Assembly (NCBI RefSeq): GCF_001484605.1
Contig: NZ_CP013747.1
Location: forward strand, 496,001 to 560,000
DNA length: 64,000 nt
Origin: Pseudarthrobacter sulfonivorans
GTDB taxonomy: Bacteria > Actinomycetota > Actinomycetes > Actinomycetales > Micrococcaceae
Direction: 5' to 3'
Every line of letters begins with the position of its first letter. Position 1 is the stretch's first letter. The notes beneath the pieces were generated by a model. It had not been told where the DNA came from, ran no database searches, and was given only the letters and a program-made list of their open reading frames with translations. Position numbers and translations under genes: made by a program. Shown piece by piece: positions 47,107 to 56,013 of the stretch.

Positions 47107-48110
47107 CACTGGCACCAGAAGGCCGGAAGCTGCTGCGCGTTGAGCAGCGCAACTCTGCAGTACCTGTGGAGCGGAAGCCGGAGTGGATCAAGGCGAAGGT
47201 CCAGATGGGTCCGGAGTATGTCCAGCTCAAGAACCTGGTCAAGAAGGAAGGCCTGCACACGGTGTGTGAGGAGGCCGGCTGCCCGAACATTTTTGAGTGC
47301 TGGGAAGACAAGGAAGCCACGTTCCTGATCGGCGGGTCCGAATGCACCCGGCGCTGTGATTTCTGCCAGATCGACACGGGCAAGCCGTCCCCGGTGGACA
47401 TGTTCGAGCCCACGAAGGTGGCCCGGTCGGTCCTGGCCATGCAGCTGCGCTACGCCACGGTCACCGGGGTGGCCCGGGATGACCTGGCCGATGAGGGTGT
47501 CTGGCTGTATGCCGAGACGGTCCGGAAGATCCACGAGCTGAACCCGGGCACCGGCGTCGAACTGCTGATCCCTGACTTCTCCGGCAAGCCCGAGCACATC
47601 GCGGCGATCTGCGAGTCGAAGCCGGAGGTCTTCGCGCACAACGTCGAGACCGTGCCCCGGATTTTCAAGCGCATCCGGCCCGCGTTCCGGTATGACCGGT
47701 CCCTGGATGTCATCACCCAGGGCCGCAAGCTCGGGATGGTGACCAAGTCCAACCTGATCCTGGGCATGGGCGAGACCCGTGAGGAGATCTCCGAAGCCCT
47801 GCGGGACCTGCACGAGGCCGGGTGTGACCTGATCACCATCACCCAGTACCTGCGCCCCTCCGAACGGCACCTGCCGGTGGACCGCTGGGTCAAGCCCCAG
47901 GAGTTCGTGGACCTGCAGGACGAGGCCAACGAGATCGGGTTCCTCGGTGTGATGAGCGGGCCGCTGGTCCGTTCCTCCTACCGGGCCGGCCGGCTCTGGG
48001 CCACCGCGATGCGCAAGAAGGGCTGGGAAATCCCCGCCGAACTCGCCCATATCGAGTCCTCCGGCAGCACCCGCCAGGAAGCCAGCTCACTGCTGGCAGC
48101 CCGCGCCTAA
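47103..48110 (+). CDS. lipA: Lipoyl synthase (radical SAM)
   Basis: 335 residues from a GTG that overlaps the lipB stop. Inserts two sulfurs into the octanoyl chain. Auxiliary cluster Cys55, Cys60 and Cys66 ([12 protein letters not shown]), radical-SAM cluster Cys81, Cys85 and Cys88 (CTRRCDFC), and the C-terminal RSSYRAG motif whose serine ligates the auxiliary cluster. The end of the gene is 86 bp before the DUF4191 gene, the order known from mycobacteria (Rv2218-Rv2219, recall). Confidence 0.97.
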   Translation: MTLAPEGRKLLRVEQRNSAVPVERKPEWIKAKVQMGPEYVQLKNLVKKEGLHTVCEEAGCPNIFECWEDKEATFLIGGSECTRRCDFCQIDTGKPSPVDMFEPTKVARSVLAMQLRYATVTGVARDDLADEGVWLYAETVRKIHELNPGTGVELLIPDFSGKPEHIAAICESKPEVFAHNVETVPRIFKRIRPAFRYDRSLDVITQGRKLGMVTKSNLILGMGETREEISEALRDLHEAGCDLITITQYLRPSERHLPVDRWVKPQEFVDLQDEANEIGFLGVMSGPLVRSSYRAGRLWATAMRKKGWEIPAELAHIESSGSTRQEASSLLAARA

Positions 48111-48196
48111 GCCGTAGTTTGCTATCCCTGAGGGCCGGCACCGGACATTCTCCGGCGTCCGGCCCTCAGGCATAAATCACGTAGAATTGAGGAACT

Positions 48197-48949
48197 ATGG
48201 CGAACTCCCCTGATTCCAGTAACAGCACTCCGGCGGCCTCTGACGCCCCGAAGCGTGGCCTCTTCTCGCGCAAGCCAAAAGAAGCAAAGGTCAAGAAGCC
48301 CAGCCGGCTCAAGCAGATCGGCGAAGTCTTTAACATGACCCGCCGCCATGATCCCATGGTCCCGTGGCTGATGCTGCTGGTGTTCCTGGGTGTTGTGGCT
48401 GTCAGCTTCCTGGTGGGTTTTTGGCTGGAAAACTGGATCACCGGCCTGCTGATCGGCATTCCGTTGGGCCTCCTCGGCGCCACCCTGATCCTCTCGCGTC
48501 GTGCCGAACGCGCCGCGTTCGCCCAGATTGAGAACCAGCCCGGAGCCTCCGGCGCGGCACTGGGCACGCTGAAGCGCGGTTGGATCACCGAGGACCAGCC
48601 GGTTGCCGTCAACCCGCGCACGCAGGACGCCGTGTTCCGCGCCGTCGGCCGTCCCGGCGTCGTCCTGGTCAGCGAAGGCCCCACCATCCGCGTCAAGCCA
48701 ATGCTCGACGCCGAGCGCAAGCGCCTCGCGCGCATCCTCCCGAACGTCACGGTCCACATGATCGAAAGCGGCAAGGGCGAGGGCCAGGTTCCCATCAGCC
48801 AGGTAGCCAAGAAGATGGGCAAGCTCAAGAACGAACTGACCAAGCTTGAGGTGAATGCCGTCTCCAAGCGCATTTCCTCGCTGGGCAACCGCCTCCCGAT
48901 TCCCAAGGGAATCGACCCTTACAAAGCGCGCCCCAACCGCGGACGCTAA
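48197..48949 (+). CDS. DUF4191 family membrane protein
   Basis: 250 residues. Basic cytosolic N-terminus, two adjacent helices (about 52-72 and 77-97) and a long cytosolic C-terminal domain starting with RRAERAAFAQIENQPGASGAAL and ending with basic PYKARPNRGR. This is the DUF4191 family, nearly universal downstream of lipA in actinobacteria. Function unknown. Followed by a strong terminator, so it probably ends the lipB-lipA-DUF4191 transcript. Confidence 0.87.
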   Translation: MANSPDSSNSTPAASDAPKRGLFSRKPKEAKVKKPSRLKQIGEVFNMTRRHDPMVPWLMLLVFLGVVAVSFLVGFWLENWITGLLIGIPLGLLGATLILSRRAERAAFAQIENQPGASGAALGTLKRGWITEDQPVAVNPRTQDAVFRAVGRPGVVLVSEGPTIRVKPMLDAERKRLARILPNVTVHMIESGKGEGQVPISQVAKKMGKLKNELTKLEVNAVSKRISSLGNRLPIPKGIDPYKARPNRGR

Positions 48950-48957
48950 GACCCTTG

Positions 48958-48999
48958 AACCGCCCTGGTTCCGGCTTTGCCGGAACCAGGGCGGTTTTT
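48958..48999 (+). terminator. Rho-independent terminator of the lipB-lipA-DUF4191 unit
   Basis: Perfect 14-bp stem (CGCCCTGGTTCCGG with its complement), loop CTTTG, flanking AAC/GTT pairs and TTTTT. Nine bases after the DUF4191 stop. Confidence 0.92.
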
Positions 49000-49050
49000 G
49001 TCTGCCGGACGCCGCCGAACCAGGCGGGTACATTGATTGGAAATAGCTAC

Positions 49051-49407
49051 ATGACGATTCCCGTGAGAACCCTTGTTATCCGCGCCTTCCGCATCCTGGC
49101 GGTTGCCGAAGCCTTCAGCTGGGCTGCCCTGCTGGCGGGCATGTACTTCAAGTGGGTCGCCAAGACCACCGAACTGGGTGTGGAGATCGCCGGACCTATC
49201 CATGGCGCGCTGTTTGTGGGCTACGGCGTCGCCGCCCTCGCCCTGTGGCGGCTCCAGCGGTGGCCCTTCGTTGTGGCCCTGTTCGCGGGACTGTCTGCAG
49301 TGTTCCCGTTCGCCACCATCGCGTTCGAACGCTGGGCCGGAAAGCGCGGCCACCTGACGGCAGGCACGGCCGTTCCTGCCGCGACAAAGGAAACAGCGGG
49401 GGTCTGA
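49051..49407 (+). CDS. DUF3817 membrane protein
   Basis: 118 residues from the ATG at 49051. Three helices in the DUF3817 layout: RAFRILAVAEAFSWAALLAG near the start, GPIHGALFVGYGVAALAL in the middle and WPFVVALFAGLSAVFPFATI, ending FERWAGK. A conserved His (IHG) lies in helix 2. Function unknown; in other bacteria this domain is found near heme-related or purine genes. No good Shine-Dalgarno is seen at this start. Confidence 0.85.
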   Translation: MTIPVRTLVIRAFRILAVAEAFSWAALLAGMYFKWVAKTTELGVEIAGPIHGALFVGYGVAALALWRLQRWPFVVALFAGLSAVFPFATIAFERWAGKRGHLTAGTAVPAATKETAGV

Positions 49408-49421
49408 CGGCGCACTGCCCT

Positions 49422-49506
49422 GTATTCGGGGCTGTCAGGTGTTCGGGGCTGTCAGGTGTTCGGGGCCGTCTTGTGTTCGGGGCCGTCAGGTGTTCGGGGG
49501 CGTCAG
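49422..49506. repeat. Five tandem 17-bp repeats between convergent genes
   Basis: Five head-to-tail copies close to GTGTTCGGGGCCGTCAG (starts at 49422, 49439, 49456, 49473 and 49490) in the gap between the convergent DUF3817 and RDD genes. A hairpin GGTGCCGG-CGAA-CCGGCACC (49506-49525) follows directly, without a T-run. Confidence 0.85.
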
Positions 49507-49544
49507 GTGCCGGCGAACCGGCACCGCCGGGTTCCTGATTACTG

Positions 49545-49982
49545 CTAGCGCCGCACGAGGATGGTATTCATCGCCTTGTCGTGCAGTCCCCGCTGGTCCG
49601 GATCGAAGATTACGGCGGGAATCACCAGGCACAGCAGCAGCGACCTCACCATGGCAGCCATTGGACCCGCGGGCCCGCCGCCCAGCCGCAGCACATGGAT
49701 CCCGGCCACGCGGTGGCCGATGCTATAACCCAGGGTGCCCACAAGCAGCATCTGTTCCGCGGCGAAAATCGCCAACGTGGCCCAGGAGTCACCGCCGAAG
49801 GCAAAATTGCTGATCAGCAAGGCAATCCCCCAGTCAAGGACGATGGCGAGGATGCGCCTGCCCGCCCTGGCGATTGAACCGGAACCGGATTCGGGCAACC
49901 CCAGGCGCTCCCCCGGGTACTTTGAGATGCCGGACGTGTCCGGTCCGCTGAGCCAGGAGCCAATGTCATTGCGATCTACCAC
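49545..49982 (-). CDS. RDD family membrane protein
   Basis: 145 residues from a GTG start. Hydrophilic N-terminal 35 residues (DIGSWLSGPDTSGISKYPGERLGLPESG, a common actinobacterial lead), then RRILAIVLDWGIALLIS with an R..D pair of the RDD motif and three helices. The position next to glnA matches Rv2219A in mycobacteria (recall). Function unknown. TAAGCT lies five bases before the GTG, so the transcript is probably leaderless. Confidence 0.87.
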   Translation of the reverse strand: MVDRNDIGSWLSGPDTSGISKYPGERLGLPESGSGSIARAGRRILAIVLDWGIALLISNFAFGGDSWATLAIFAAEQMLLVGTLGYSIGHRVAGIHVLRLGGGPAGPMAAMVRSLLLCLVIPAVIFDPDQRGLHDKAMNTILVRR

Positions 49983-49987
49983 CGTCC

Positions 49988-49993
49988 AAGCTT
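49988..49993 (-). promoter_or_regulatory. Putative -10 hexamer of the RDD gene
   Basis: TAAGCT on the minus strand, five bases before the GTG start, no Shine-Dalgarno. Confidence 0.4.
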
Positions 49994-50054
49994 ACCGACT
50001 CACCGCCGACCACAGAGTGGAAACCGTTGGACCACACTCTGGACACCGGATAGC

Positions 50055-50113
50055 GTTACCTGATCAGGACAATTCTGTAACCTGATCAGGGCATTCTGTA
50101 ACCTGCCCGAAAC
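50055..50113 (+). promoter_or_regulatory. GlnR-box array upstream of glnA
   Basis: Three GTNAC half-sites spaced 21-22 bp apart (GTTAC 50055, GTAAC 50077, GTAAC 50098). The last is followed after exactly six bases by GAAAC (50109-50113), a perfect GTNAC-N6-GAAAC GlnR box. The first two are followed after six bases by AGGAC and AGGGC, degenerate GAAAC sites. GlnR activates or represses nitrogen genes in actinobacteria. Confidence 0.65.
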
Positions 50114-50171
50114 AATGTGGACACTGACGGGAAATGACGTGTCCATAGGCTGATAGCAGTTTCAAGCAATA

Positions 50172-50202
50172 CCTGCCAAGCAGGGAAACTTGGTTTCCCT
50201 GC
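50172..50202 (+). promoter_or_regulatory. glnA leader with two mutually exclusive hairpins
   Basis: CCTGC-CAA-GCAGG (50172-50184) and the perfect 10-bp hairpin GCAGGGAAAC-TTG-GTTTCCCTGC (50180-50202) share GCAGG, so only one can form. A third small stem, TGGCT-TGCC-AGCCA (50226-50239), lies nearer the start codon. No T-run follows. Confidence 0.5.
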
Positions 50203-50266
50203 CCTTTGGATTGCGCTGGATCAGTTGGCTTGCCAGCCAGTTATTACATATGCGTAAGGAGCATAG

Positions 50267-51691
50267 ATGTTCAAGACTGCGGACGAAGTCCTCAAGTTCA
50301 TCAAGGACGAAGATATTAAATTCGTCGATATCCGCTTCACCGATCTCCCGGGTGTGCAGCAGCACTTCAACGTGCCGGCAAAGAGCGTCGACGCGGACTT
50401 CTTCGTCAACGGCCAGCTCTTCGACGGATCCTCCATCCGCGGTTTCCAAGGCATCGCCGAATCGGACATGCAGCTGATCCCGGACGTCACCACAGCGTTC
50501 CTGGACACCTTCCGCATGGAGAAGACGCTTGCGCTGAACTTCTCCATCGTGAACCCCCGCACCGGAGACCCTTACCACCGCGACCCCCGCGGCGTGGCCG
50601 AAAAGGCTGAGGCCTACCTCGCCTCCACGGGCATCGCCGACACCGCGTTCTTCGCTCCGGAAGCCGAATTCTTCGTCTTCGACAACGTCCAGTACCAGTC
50701 CTCCCCCGAGGGCAGCTTCTACAAGATCGACTCCGAAGAAGCACACTGGAACACCGGCCGCGAAGAAGACGGCGGAAACCTCGGTTACAAGACCCCCATC
50801 AAGGGCGGCTACTTCCCGGTTTCCCCCACCGACAAGCAGGCTGACCTCCGCGACGCCATGTGCATCGCCCTGGACGAGGCAGGCCTCGAGGTCGAGCGCA
50901 GCCACCACGAGGTAGGCTCCGCCGGCCAGGCTGAAATCAACTACAAGTTCACCACCCTGACCCACGCGGCAGATGACCTGCAGAAGTTCAAGTACGTCGT
51001 CAAGAACACGGCCGACGCCTGGGGCAAGTCCGTGACGTTTATGCCGAAGCCGGTCTTTGGCGACAACGGTTCGGGCATGCACTGCCACCAGTCGCTGTGG
51101 ACCAAGGGCGAGCCGCTGTTCTACGACGAAAAGGGCTACGCCGGCCTGTCCGACATGGCCCGCTGGTACATCGGCGGCCTGCTGAAGCACTCCTCGGCCG
51201 TCCTCGCCTTCACCAACCCGACGGTGAACTCCTACCGCCGCCTGGTCAAGGGCTTCGAAGCTCCGGTCAACATGGTGTACTCGCAGGGCAACCGCTCCGC
51301 CGGTATCCGTATCCCCATCACGGGTTCCAACCCCAAGGCCAAGCGCATCGAGTTCCGCGCTCCGGACCCCTCGTCCAACCCGTACCTGGCCTTCGCTGCC
51401 CAGCTGATGGCCGGCATTGACGGCATCCGCAACCGCATCGAACCGCCGGCTCCGATCGACAAGGACCTCTACGAGCTGCCCGCCGAGGAAGCCAAGGACA
51501 TCCCGAAGGCTCCGGGCTCGCTGGAAGAGGCACTGGAAGCCCTGCGCGAGGACAACGAGTTCCTGCAGGCCGGTGGCGTGTTCACCCAGGACCTGATCGA
51601 CACCTGGATCGAGTACAAGTACGAGTACGAGATCCGCCCGCTGTCCCTGCGCCCGAACCCGTACGAGTTCGAGCTCTACTACGGCGTCTAG
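50267..51691 (+). CDS. glnA: Glutamine synthetase type I (adenylylatable)
   Basis: 474 residues. Makes glutamine from glutamate, ammonia and ATP. Metal and substrate motifs [41 protein letters not shown] and [15 protein letters not shown] are intact. Tyr402 in [10 protein letters not shown] is the adenylylation site modified by GlnE, encoded 1.3 kb downstream; with that tyrosine and length it is GSI-beta. AAGGAG precedes the ATG. Upstream lie a GlnR-box array and a structured leader; downstream a strong terminator. Confidence 0.97.
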   Translation: MFKTADEVLKFIKDEDIKFVDIRFTDLPGVQQHFNVPAKSVDADFFVNGQLFDGSSIRGFQGIAESDMQLIPDVTTAFLDTFRMEKTLALNFSIVNPRTGDPYHRDPRGVAEKAEAYLASTGIADTAFFAPEAEFFVFDNVQYQSSPEGSFYKIDSEEAHWNTGREEDGGNLGYKTPIKGGYFPVSPTDKQADLRDAMCIALDEAGLEVERSHHEVGSAGQAEINYKFTTLTHAADDLQKFKYVVKNTADAWGKSVTFMPKPVFGDNGSGMHCHQSLWTKGEPLFYDEKGYAGLSDMARWYIGGLLKHSSAVLAFTNPTVNSYRRLVKGFEAPVNMVYSQGNRSAGIRIPITGSNPKAKRIEFRAPDPSSNPYLAFAAQLMAGIDGIRNRIEPPAPIDKDLYELPAEEAKDIPKAPGSLEEALEALREDNEFLQAGGVFTQDLIDTWIEYKYEYEIRPLSLRPNPYEFELYYGV

Positions 51692-51723
51692 CCAGATCCG
51701 CGGCTGAACCCGTTCAGTCCGCC

Positions 51724-51777
51724 AAAAAGTCCGCCCGGGCTGCCAGCGTCAATGCTGCAGGCCGGGCGGACTTTTTT
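51724..51777 (+). terminator. Rho-independent terminator of glnA
   Basis: AAAAAGTCCGCCCGG and its complement CCGGGCGGACTTTTT around a 23-nt loop, then a run of six T. 33 bp after the stop; A/T flanks make it bidirectional. Confidence 0.92.
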
Positions 51778-51788
51778 GTCCTTAAGGT

Positions 51789-51830
51789 GGGGGCTGACTC
51801 CAGACGTGCTGAGACCAGAAGCCAGCCCCC
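51789..51830. repeat. Inverted repeat between glnA and GNAT genes
   Basis: GGGGGCTG and CAGCCCCC with a 26-nt loop. May help end the GNAT transcript coming from the other side. The rest of the 267-bp gap to the GNAT gene holds only an imperfect palindrome at 51901-51921. Confidence 0.4.
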
Positions 51831-51958
51831 TGACATGTGCTCCCCGAGACGAAGACTTTTCAAGCCTTCCCCCCAACAAGGTTTGAAGAACACCGCCAAT
51901 CCACATGATCGATCAATGTGGAGCCGGAGGCAATGCCCGGCCGCCGTGTCTGGACGAA

Positions 51959-52567
51959 TTATCCCGTGAAGCTCCGGTACATGATCCGTTGCGGTCCGGA
52001 ACTGCCGCCCAGGTACTGCCCCTGGTCCACAAAGCCGGCGGTCCTGTACGCGGACAACCCGGTCGGATTGGCTTCGTTGACGGAAAGCACGACGCCGGCC
52101 TCGTGGGTTCCGCGCCTGGCGGTCAGTTTCGCGGCCGCCTCCACCGCGGACGTTGCCGCCAGCGGCCCGAGGCCTTGCCCCTGGTGGCGCCTGTCGATCA
52201 GGAAACCCCGCAACAGCCAGGCAGAATCCTCGTCCGGCCAGCCGGCCAGGCGCGCGGCACCGGCCTGGAGGGTCAGCACGCCCACAGCGTAGCCCGCAGC
52301 CTCCACGACATAAGGGAACCGCGAATCCTCCTCCAGTCCCGCCAGGACCATGCGAAGCGGGTCACCAACGAAGTTGCTTTGCCCTGGACCCAGCTCAATG
52401 TTTGCCACCTCACCCAACTGGATGGCAAGCGCATCCGCACTGAGGTCATCCAGGGCAATGAGCCAGACGGAATCAACTCGGGTTTTCAGGTCAGCTGTCC
52501 GTCGGATCCGGCGGGAGCCCCACCCTCGGCCGATGGGCCGGCAGGGTCCATCCACATGACTTCCCAC
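51959..52567 (-). CDS. GNAT-family N-acetyltransferase (start uncertain)
   Basis: Up to 202 residues. The acetyl-CoA-binding core is clear: LRGFLIDRRHQGQGLGPLAATSAV (R-x2-G-x-G/A loop) followed by LSVNEANPTGLSAYRTAGFV. The first 30 residues (to about RVDSVWLI) come from sequence overlapping the 3' end of the VOC gene and look non-homologous, so translation may start nearer residue 26; no ATG or GTG is available there, only CTG. Small-molecule or protein substrate unknown. Probably coupled to the VOC gene. Confidence 0.8.
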   Translation of the reverse strand: MGSHVDGPCRPIGRGWGSRRIRRTADLKTRVDSVWLIALDDLSADALAIQLGEVANIELGPGQSNFVGDPLRMVLAGLEEDSRFPYVVEAAGYAVGVLTLQAGAARLAGWPDEDSAWLLRGFLIDRRHQGQGLGPLAATSAVEAAAKLTARRGTHEAGVVLSVNEANPTGLSAYRTAGFVDQGQYLGGSSGPQRIMYRSFTG

Positions 52568-52929
52568 AGGTGGCCGTCCGGGTCCTGGAAACTGTGGTTG
52601 TACATAAAGCCGTAGTCCTGGACCTCCTGGGACGGGGTGCCGCCGGCGGCCAGCGCCTTGCGTACCGTTTCGTCCACGGCTTCCTTGCTGTCCACAGAAA
52701 AAGCCGTGATGGCCTCGGTGGAAGTGGTGGCATCGGCCACGTCCCGGGAGGTGAACGTCTTGAAGAAACCCTCCACGAGGAGCATCACAAACGCGTTGTC
52801 GTTGATGATCATGCAGGTCGCGTTTTCATCGGTGTAGTCCGGATTAAAGGAGAAGCCAAGGGCGGTAAAGAAATCGACGGACCGCTTCAGATCCTTCACG
52901 GGCAGGTTCAGGTAGATTTGCGTAGCCAT
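52486..52929 (-). CDS. VOC (glyoxalase/bleomycin-resistance) family protein
   Basis: 147 residues from ATG 52929, giving MATQIYLNLPVKDLKRSVDFFTALGF, the standard start of this family. Two beta-alpha-beta-beta-beta modules; second module with YNHSFQDPDGHLWEVMWMDPA. The putative metal ligands (His in NHSFQDPDGH, Glu in WEVMW) are retained on the C-terminal side. Close relatives are called lactoylglutathione-lyase-like, but activity is unproven. Upstream of the GNAT gene; probably leaderless. Confidence 0.9.
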   Translation of the reverse strand: MATQIYLNLPVKDLKRSVDFFTALGFSFNPDYTDENATCMIINDNAFVMLLVEGFFKTFTSRDVADATTSTEAITAFSVDSKEAVDETVRKALAAGGTPSQEVQDYGFMYNHSFQDPDGHLWEVMWMDPAGPSAEGGAPAGSDGQLT

Positions 52930-52936
52930 GGCCCCC

Positions 52937-52942
52937 AACCTA
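52937..52942 (-). promoter_or_regulatory. Putative -10 hexamer of the VOC gene
   Basis: TAGGTT on the minus strand, seven bases before the ATG, no Shine-Dalgarno of usual spacing. Confidence 0.35.
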
Positions 52943-52995
52943 GCACCGCACCGCGGCACCTGTCTGCTGCCTTCCGGGAGAACCTCAGGCAGCCG

Positions 52996-55900
52996 CTAAT
53001 GGCCGTAGAAGGCTTTCTCGAACACCCCACGGGCCCGCCGGCTCAGGCGGAGGTAGTCCTCTTCCAGGGCGGCCGCGTTGCCAGGTTCGTAGCCGCACCA
53101 GCGGGCCACCGCCTCAAGGTCCCCGCGGGCGGACGGCAGCGTGTCCGACGCCCTGCCGCTCCAGATGACGTTGGCGGACCGGATCCGGCTGGCGAGCCGC
53201 CACGCGTCGGCCAGCAGCTTCGCGTCAGGCCCGGTGAGCAGGTCCAGTGAAGCCGCCGCTTCCAGGGACTCCACCGTGGACGTGGTCCGCAGTTCCGGGT
53301 GCTTGGCCGCGTGCTGGAGCTGAAGGAGCTGCACCAGCCACTCGACGTCGCTCAGTCCTCCGCGGCCAAGCTTCACGTGGCGTGCCGGATCCGCCCCGCG
53401 CGGCAACCGCTCCGCTTCCACCCGCGCTTTGACCCTGCGAACCTCCCGGACGTCCTGCTCCGAAATCGACTCCGGGTATCTGATGGGGTCGATGAGGGCC
53501 AGGAAGTCCTCGGCCAGGGCATCGTCGCCCGCCATGGGCCGGGCACGCAGCAGCGCCTGCGCTTCCCAGATCAACGACCACCGGCGGTAATATTCGGCGT
53601 ACGAATCGAGCGAGCGGACCATGGCCCCGTTCTTGCCTTCGGGCCGAAGATCCGCGTCCATCTGCAGCACCCGCTCGGCCATGATGGCCGGCTTGAGCGG
53701 CTGCGTGAGCAGGCTGGAGACCTTGGCGACAATCCGGGCCGCCTGTTCCTGCGCTTCCTCGTCCGTATAGCCCGGCAAGGCGCGGTGCACGTACATGACG
53801 TCGGCGTCGGAGCCGTAGCCGATCTCGCGGCCGCCCTGGCGGCCCATGGCCACCACCAATATCGCGGTCTTGAGCGGTCCCGCAGCAGAGACGACGCCTT
53901 CGGCCACGCGCAGCGCGCCCAGCACCGCTGCCCGGTCGGTGTCAGCCAGCGCCGCGCCCACCTGGTCCTGGTTGAGAAGCCCGGCAGAATCGGCGATCGC
54001 GATCCGGAGGATCTCCCGGCGCCTAATGAGCCGGATCAGCCTGATGGCGTTTTCCGGGTCCGAGTGGCGCGACATTTTGGACGTGATCTCCTGCCACTGG
54101 GCTTCGAAGCCCAGCGGCACGAGGTCTTTGTTGGTGCCCAGCCACGCCACCGACTCCGGCGAAACCTCCAAAAGATCCGCAATCAGGCGTGAGTTCGAGA
54201 GCACGTTGCATAGCCGTTCAGCCGCCGCTGTGGAATCCCGGAGCATGCCCAGATACCAGTGGGTGGTGCCAAGGGCCTCACTGACGCGCCGGAACGCGAG
54301 CAGCCCGGCGTCGGGATCAACACCTTCGGCGAGCCAGTCCAGCAGGATGGGCAGCAGCTGGCGTTGCAGGGCTGCCCGCCGGCTGACACCGGCGGTGAGC
54401 GCCTCGATATGCCGCATGGCGCCCCGCGGGTCACGATAGCCCAGCGCGGCGAGGCGGCCCTGGGCGGCCTCCGGCGTCAGCCTGGCGTCCTCGCTGCTGA
54501 GTTTGGCAGCGGTGTTAAGCAGCGGACGGTAGAAAATACGTTCGTGCAGCTCGCGGACAGAGCGTTTGGTCTTCTGCCAGGTGGCCAGCAGCGAAGCCGG
54601 CGGCGGCCTGTCATTGGAGAAGGGGCTAAGCACTGCCTTTGCGAGGGCGCGCTGTGCCGCTTCGCTGACGGGCATCAGGTGTGTCCGCCGGAGCTGGAAC
54701 AGCTGGATGCGATGTTCCAGGAGGCGAAGGTACCGGTACGCGTGATCGAAAGCGGCGGCGTCGGACCTGCCGATGTAGCCTCCGGCTGAGAGTGCCGCTA
54801 TTGCTGCGGTGGTATCCCTGCGCCGAATGGTTTCGTCGGATTTTCCGTGCACCAGCTGGAGCAGCTGCACGGTGAACTCCACGTCCCGGAGGCCGCCGCG
54901 GCCGAGTTTGATCTGCCGCTGTTCCTCCGCCGCCGGGATATGCTCGGTAACCCTTCGGCGCATCGCCTGCACGGACTCCACGAACCCTTCACGGCCCGCG
55001 GAGCTCCAGATCAATGGGGCCACCGCTTTTTCGTAGCGTTCCCCCAGGTCCTTGTCACCGGCGATGGTCCGCGCCTTCAGGAGAGCCTGGAATTCCCAAC
55101 TCTCTGCCCAGCGCGCGTAGTAGCTTTCGTGTGAGGCCAAAGTTCGGACCAGTGGGCCGGACTTGCCCTCCGGCCGCAGGTTGGCATCCACTTCCCAGAG
55201 CCCAGGTTCACGTGCCACGGAGGAGATCGCCCTGGAAATACCGGTGGCCAAGGCTGTGCCGATAGTGCTGGCACGGGCGTCGTCCAGGTCGCCGGCGTCG
55301 ATCACGTAGATGACGTCGACGTCGGAAATATAGTTCAGTTCCCGCGCTCCGCATTTGCCCATCCCGATGACGGCCAGGCCAACGGCGGCCACCTCCCCGG
55401 CGCTGAACTGCTCAGCAGCCTCGGCACGGGAAACTGCCAGCGCAGCTTCGATCGCGGCCCCTGCCAGGTCAGCGAGTTCAGCTCCGACGGCGGGCATAAA
55501 GTCCAGCGGGTCAGCAGCGCACATGTCCTTGACCGCCAGGTCCACCACCCCGCGGCGGTAGGCCGACCGCAGCGCGGCATAGGCGTCGGCTCCGGTCATT
55601 CCCGCCACGGGCCGTGCTGACCCGGGTTCCGCGCGGACGGATTTCAGGAGGACAGAGCGGAGTTGTTCCGGGTCTGCCTGAAGTGGCTCGGGACTGGCCG
55701 TGACGTCGAAGGCGTCCAGGTGTTCAGGGTGCCGGATGAGGAATTCCCCCAACGCTTCGGAGGCCCCGAGCACCCGGTAGAGCGGCTCGCTTGTCTCCGG
55801 ATCGGCCGCGGCCAGCTCCCGGAGACCGGGGTGCTTTTCGATCAGCCGCACCAGTGACTGCAGTGCGGTGTCGGGGTTGGCGGCCATTTGCAGGCCGGCG

Positions 55901-56007
55901 AAAATCCTGTCCGGGTCCAGGCCATCCAGTTCCGGGGCAGCAAGGAAGCGCTCACCCTTCTCCAGGTCACTGAAGCCGGCTGAGATGAGGCGGCGTGCGA
56001 GGCTCAC
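52996..56007 (-). CDS. glnE: Bifunctional glutamine synthetase adenylyltransferase/deadenylase
   Basis: 1003 residues, the full length for the family. Two nucleotidyltransferase domains: N-terminal adenylyl-removing half with NYISDVDVIYVIDAG (about residue 222) and C-terminal adenylylating half with IGYGSDADVMYVHR (about residue 725), each followed by a helical domain with LGRGGLRDVEFTVQLLQL or LGRGGLSDVEWLVQLLQL. It switches GlnA off by AMP addition at Tyr402. Lies 6 bp downstream of the second glutamine synthetase gene, the order seen in mycobacteria (glnA2-glnE). Confidence 0.97.
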   Translation of the reverse strand: MSLARRLISAGFSDLEKGERFLAAPELDGLDPDRIFAGLQMAANPDTALQSLVRLIEKHPGLRELAAADPETSEPLYRVLGASEALGEFLIRHPEHLDAFDVTASPEPLQADPEQLRSVLLKSVRAEPGSARPVAGMTGADAYAALRSAYRRGVVDLAVKDMCAADPLDFMPAVGAELADLAGAAIEAALAVSRAEAAEQFSAGEVAAVGLAVIGMGKCGARELNYISDVDVIYVIDAGDLDDARASTIGTALATGISRAISSVAREPGLWEVDANLRPEGKSGPLVRTLASHESYYARWAESWEFQALLKARTIAGDKDLGERYEKAVAPLIWSSAGREGFVESVQAMRRRVTEHIPAAEEQRQIKLGRGGLRDVEFTVQLLQLVHGKSDETIRRRDTTAAIAALSAGGYIGRSDAAAFDHAYRYLRLLEHRIQLFQLRRTHLMPVSEAAQRALAKAVLSPFSNDRPPPASLLATWQKTKRSVRELHERIFYRPLLNTAAKLSSEDARLTPEAAQGRLAALGYRDPRGAMRHIEALTAGVSRRAALQRQLLPILLDWLAEGVDPDAGLLAFRRVSEALGTTHWYLGMLRDSTAAAERLCNVLSNSRLIADLLEVSPESVAWLGTNKDLVPLGFEAQWQEITSKMSRHSDPENAIRLIRLIRRREILRIAIADSAGLLNQDQVGAALADTDRAAVLGALRVAEGVVSAAGPLKTAILVVAMGRQGGREIGYGSDADVMYVHRALPGYTDEEAQEQAARIVAKVSSLLTQPLKPAIMAERVLQMDADLRPEGKNGAMVRSLDSYAEYYRRWSLIWEAQALLRARPMAGDDALAEDFLALIDPIRYPESISEQDVREVRRVKARVEAERLPRGADPARHVKLGRGGLSDVEWLVQLLQLQHAAKHPELRTTSTVESLEAAASLDLLTGPDAKLLADAWRLASRIRSANVIWSGRASDTLPSARGDLEAVARWCGYEPGNAAALEEDYLRLSRRARGVFEKAFYGH

Positions 56008-56013
56008 CGCCGC

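Noticed and set aside
46941..48050. 369-codon minus-strand frame opposite lipA
   Set aside because: Antisense of lipA with no recognisable domain.
49506..49525. Hairpin GGTGCCGG-CGAA-CCGGCACC as a terminator
   Set aside because: No T-run on either strand; recorded only with the tandem repeat.
44321..49525. The two tandem-repeat tracts as CRISPR arrays or insertion-element remnants
   Set aside because: Units are contiguous with no spacers, 13 and 17 bp long, and have no cas genes, terminal inverted repeats or transposase nearby.
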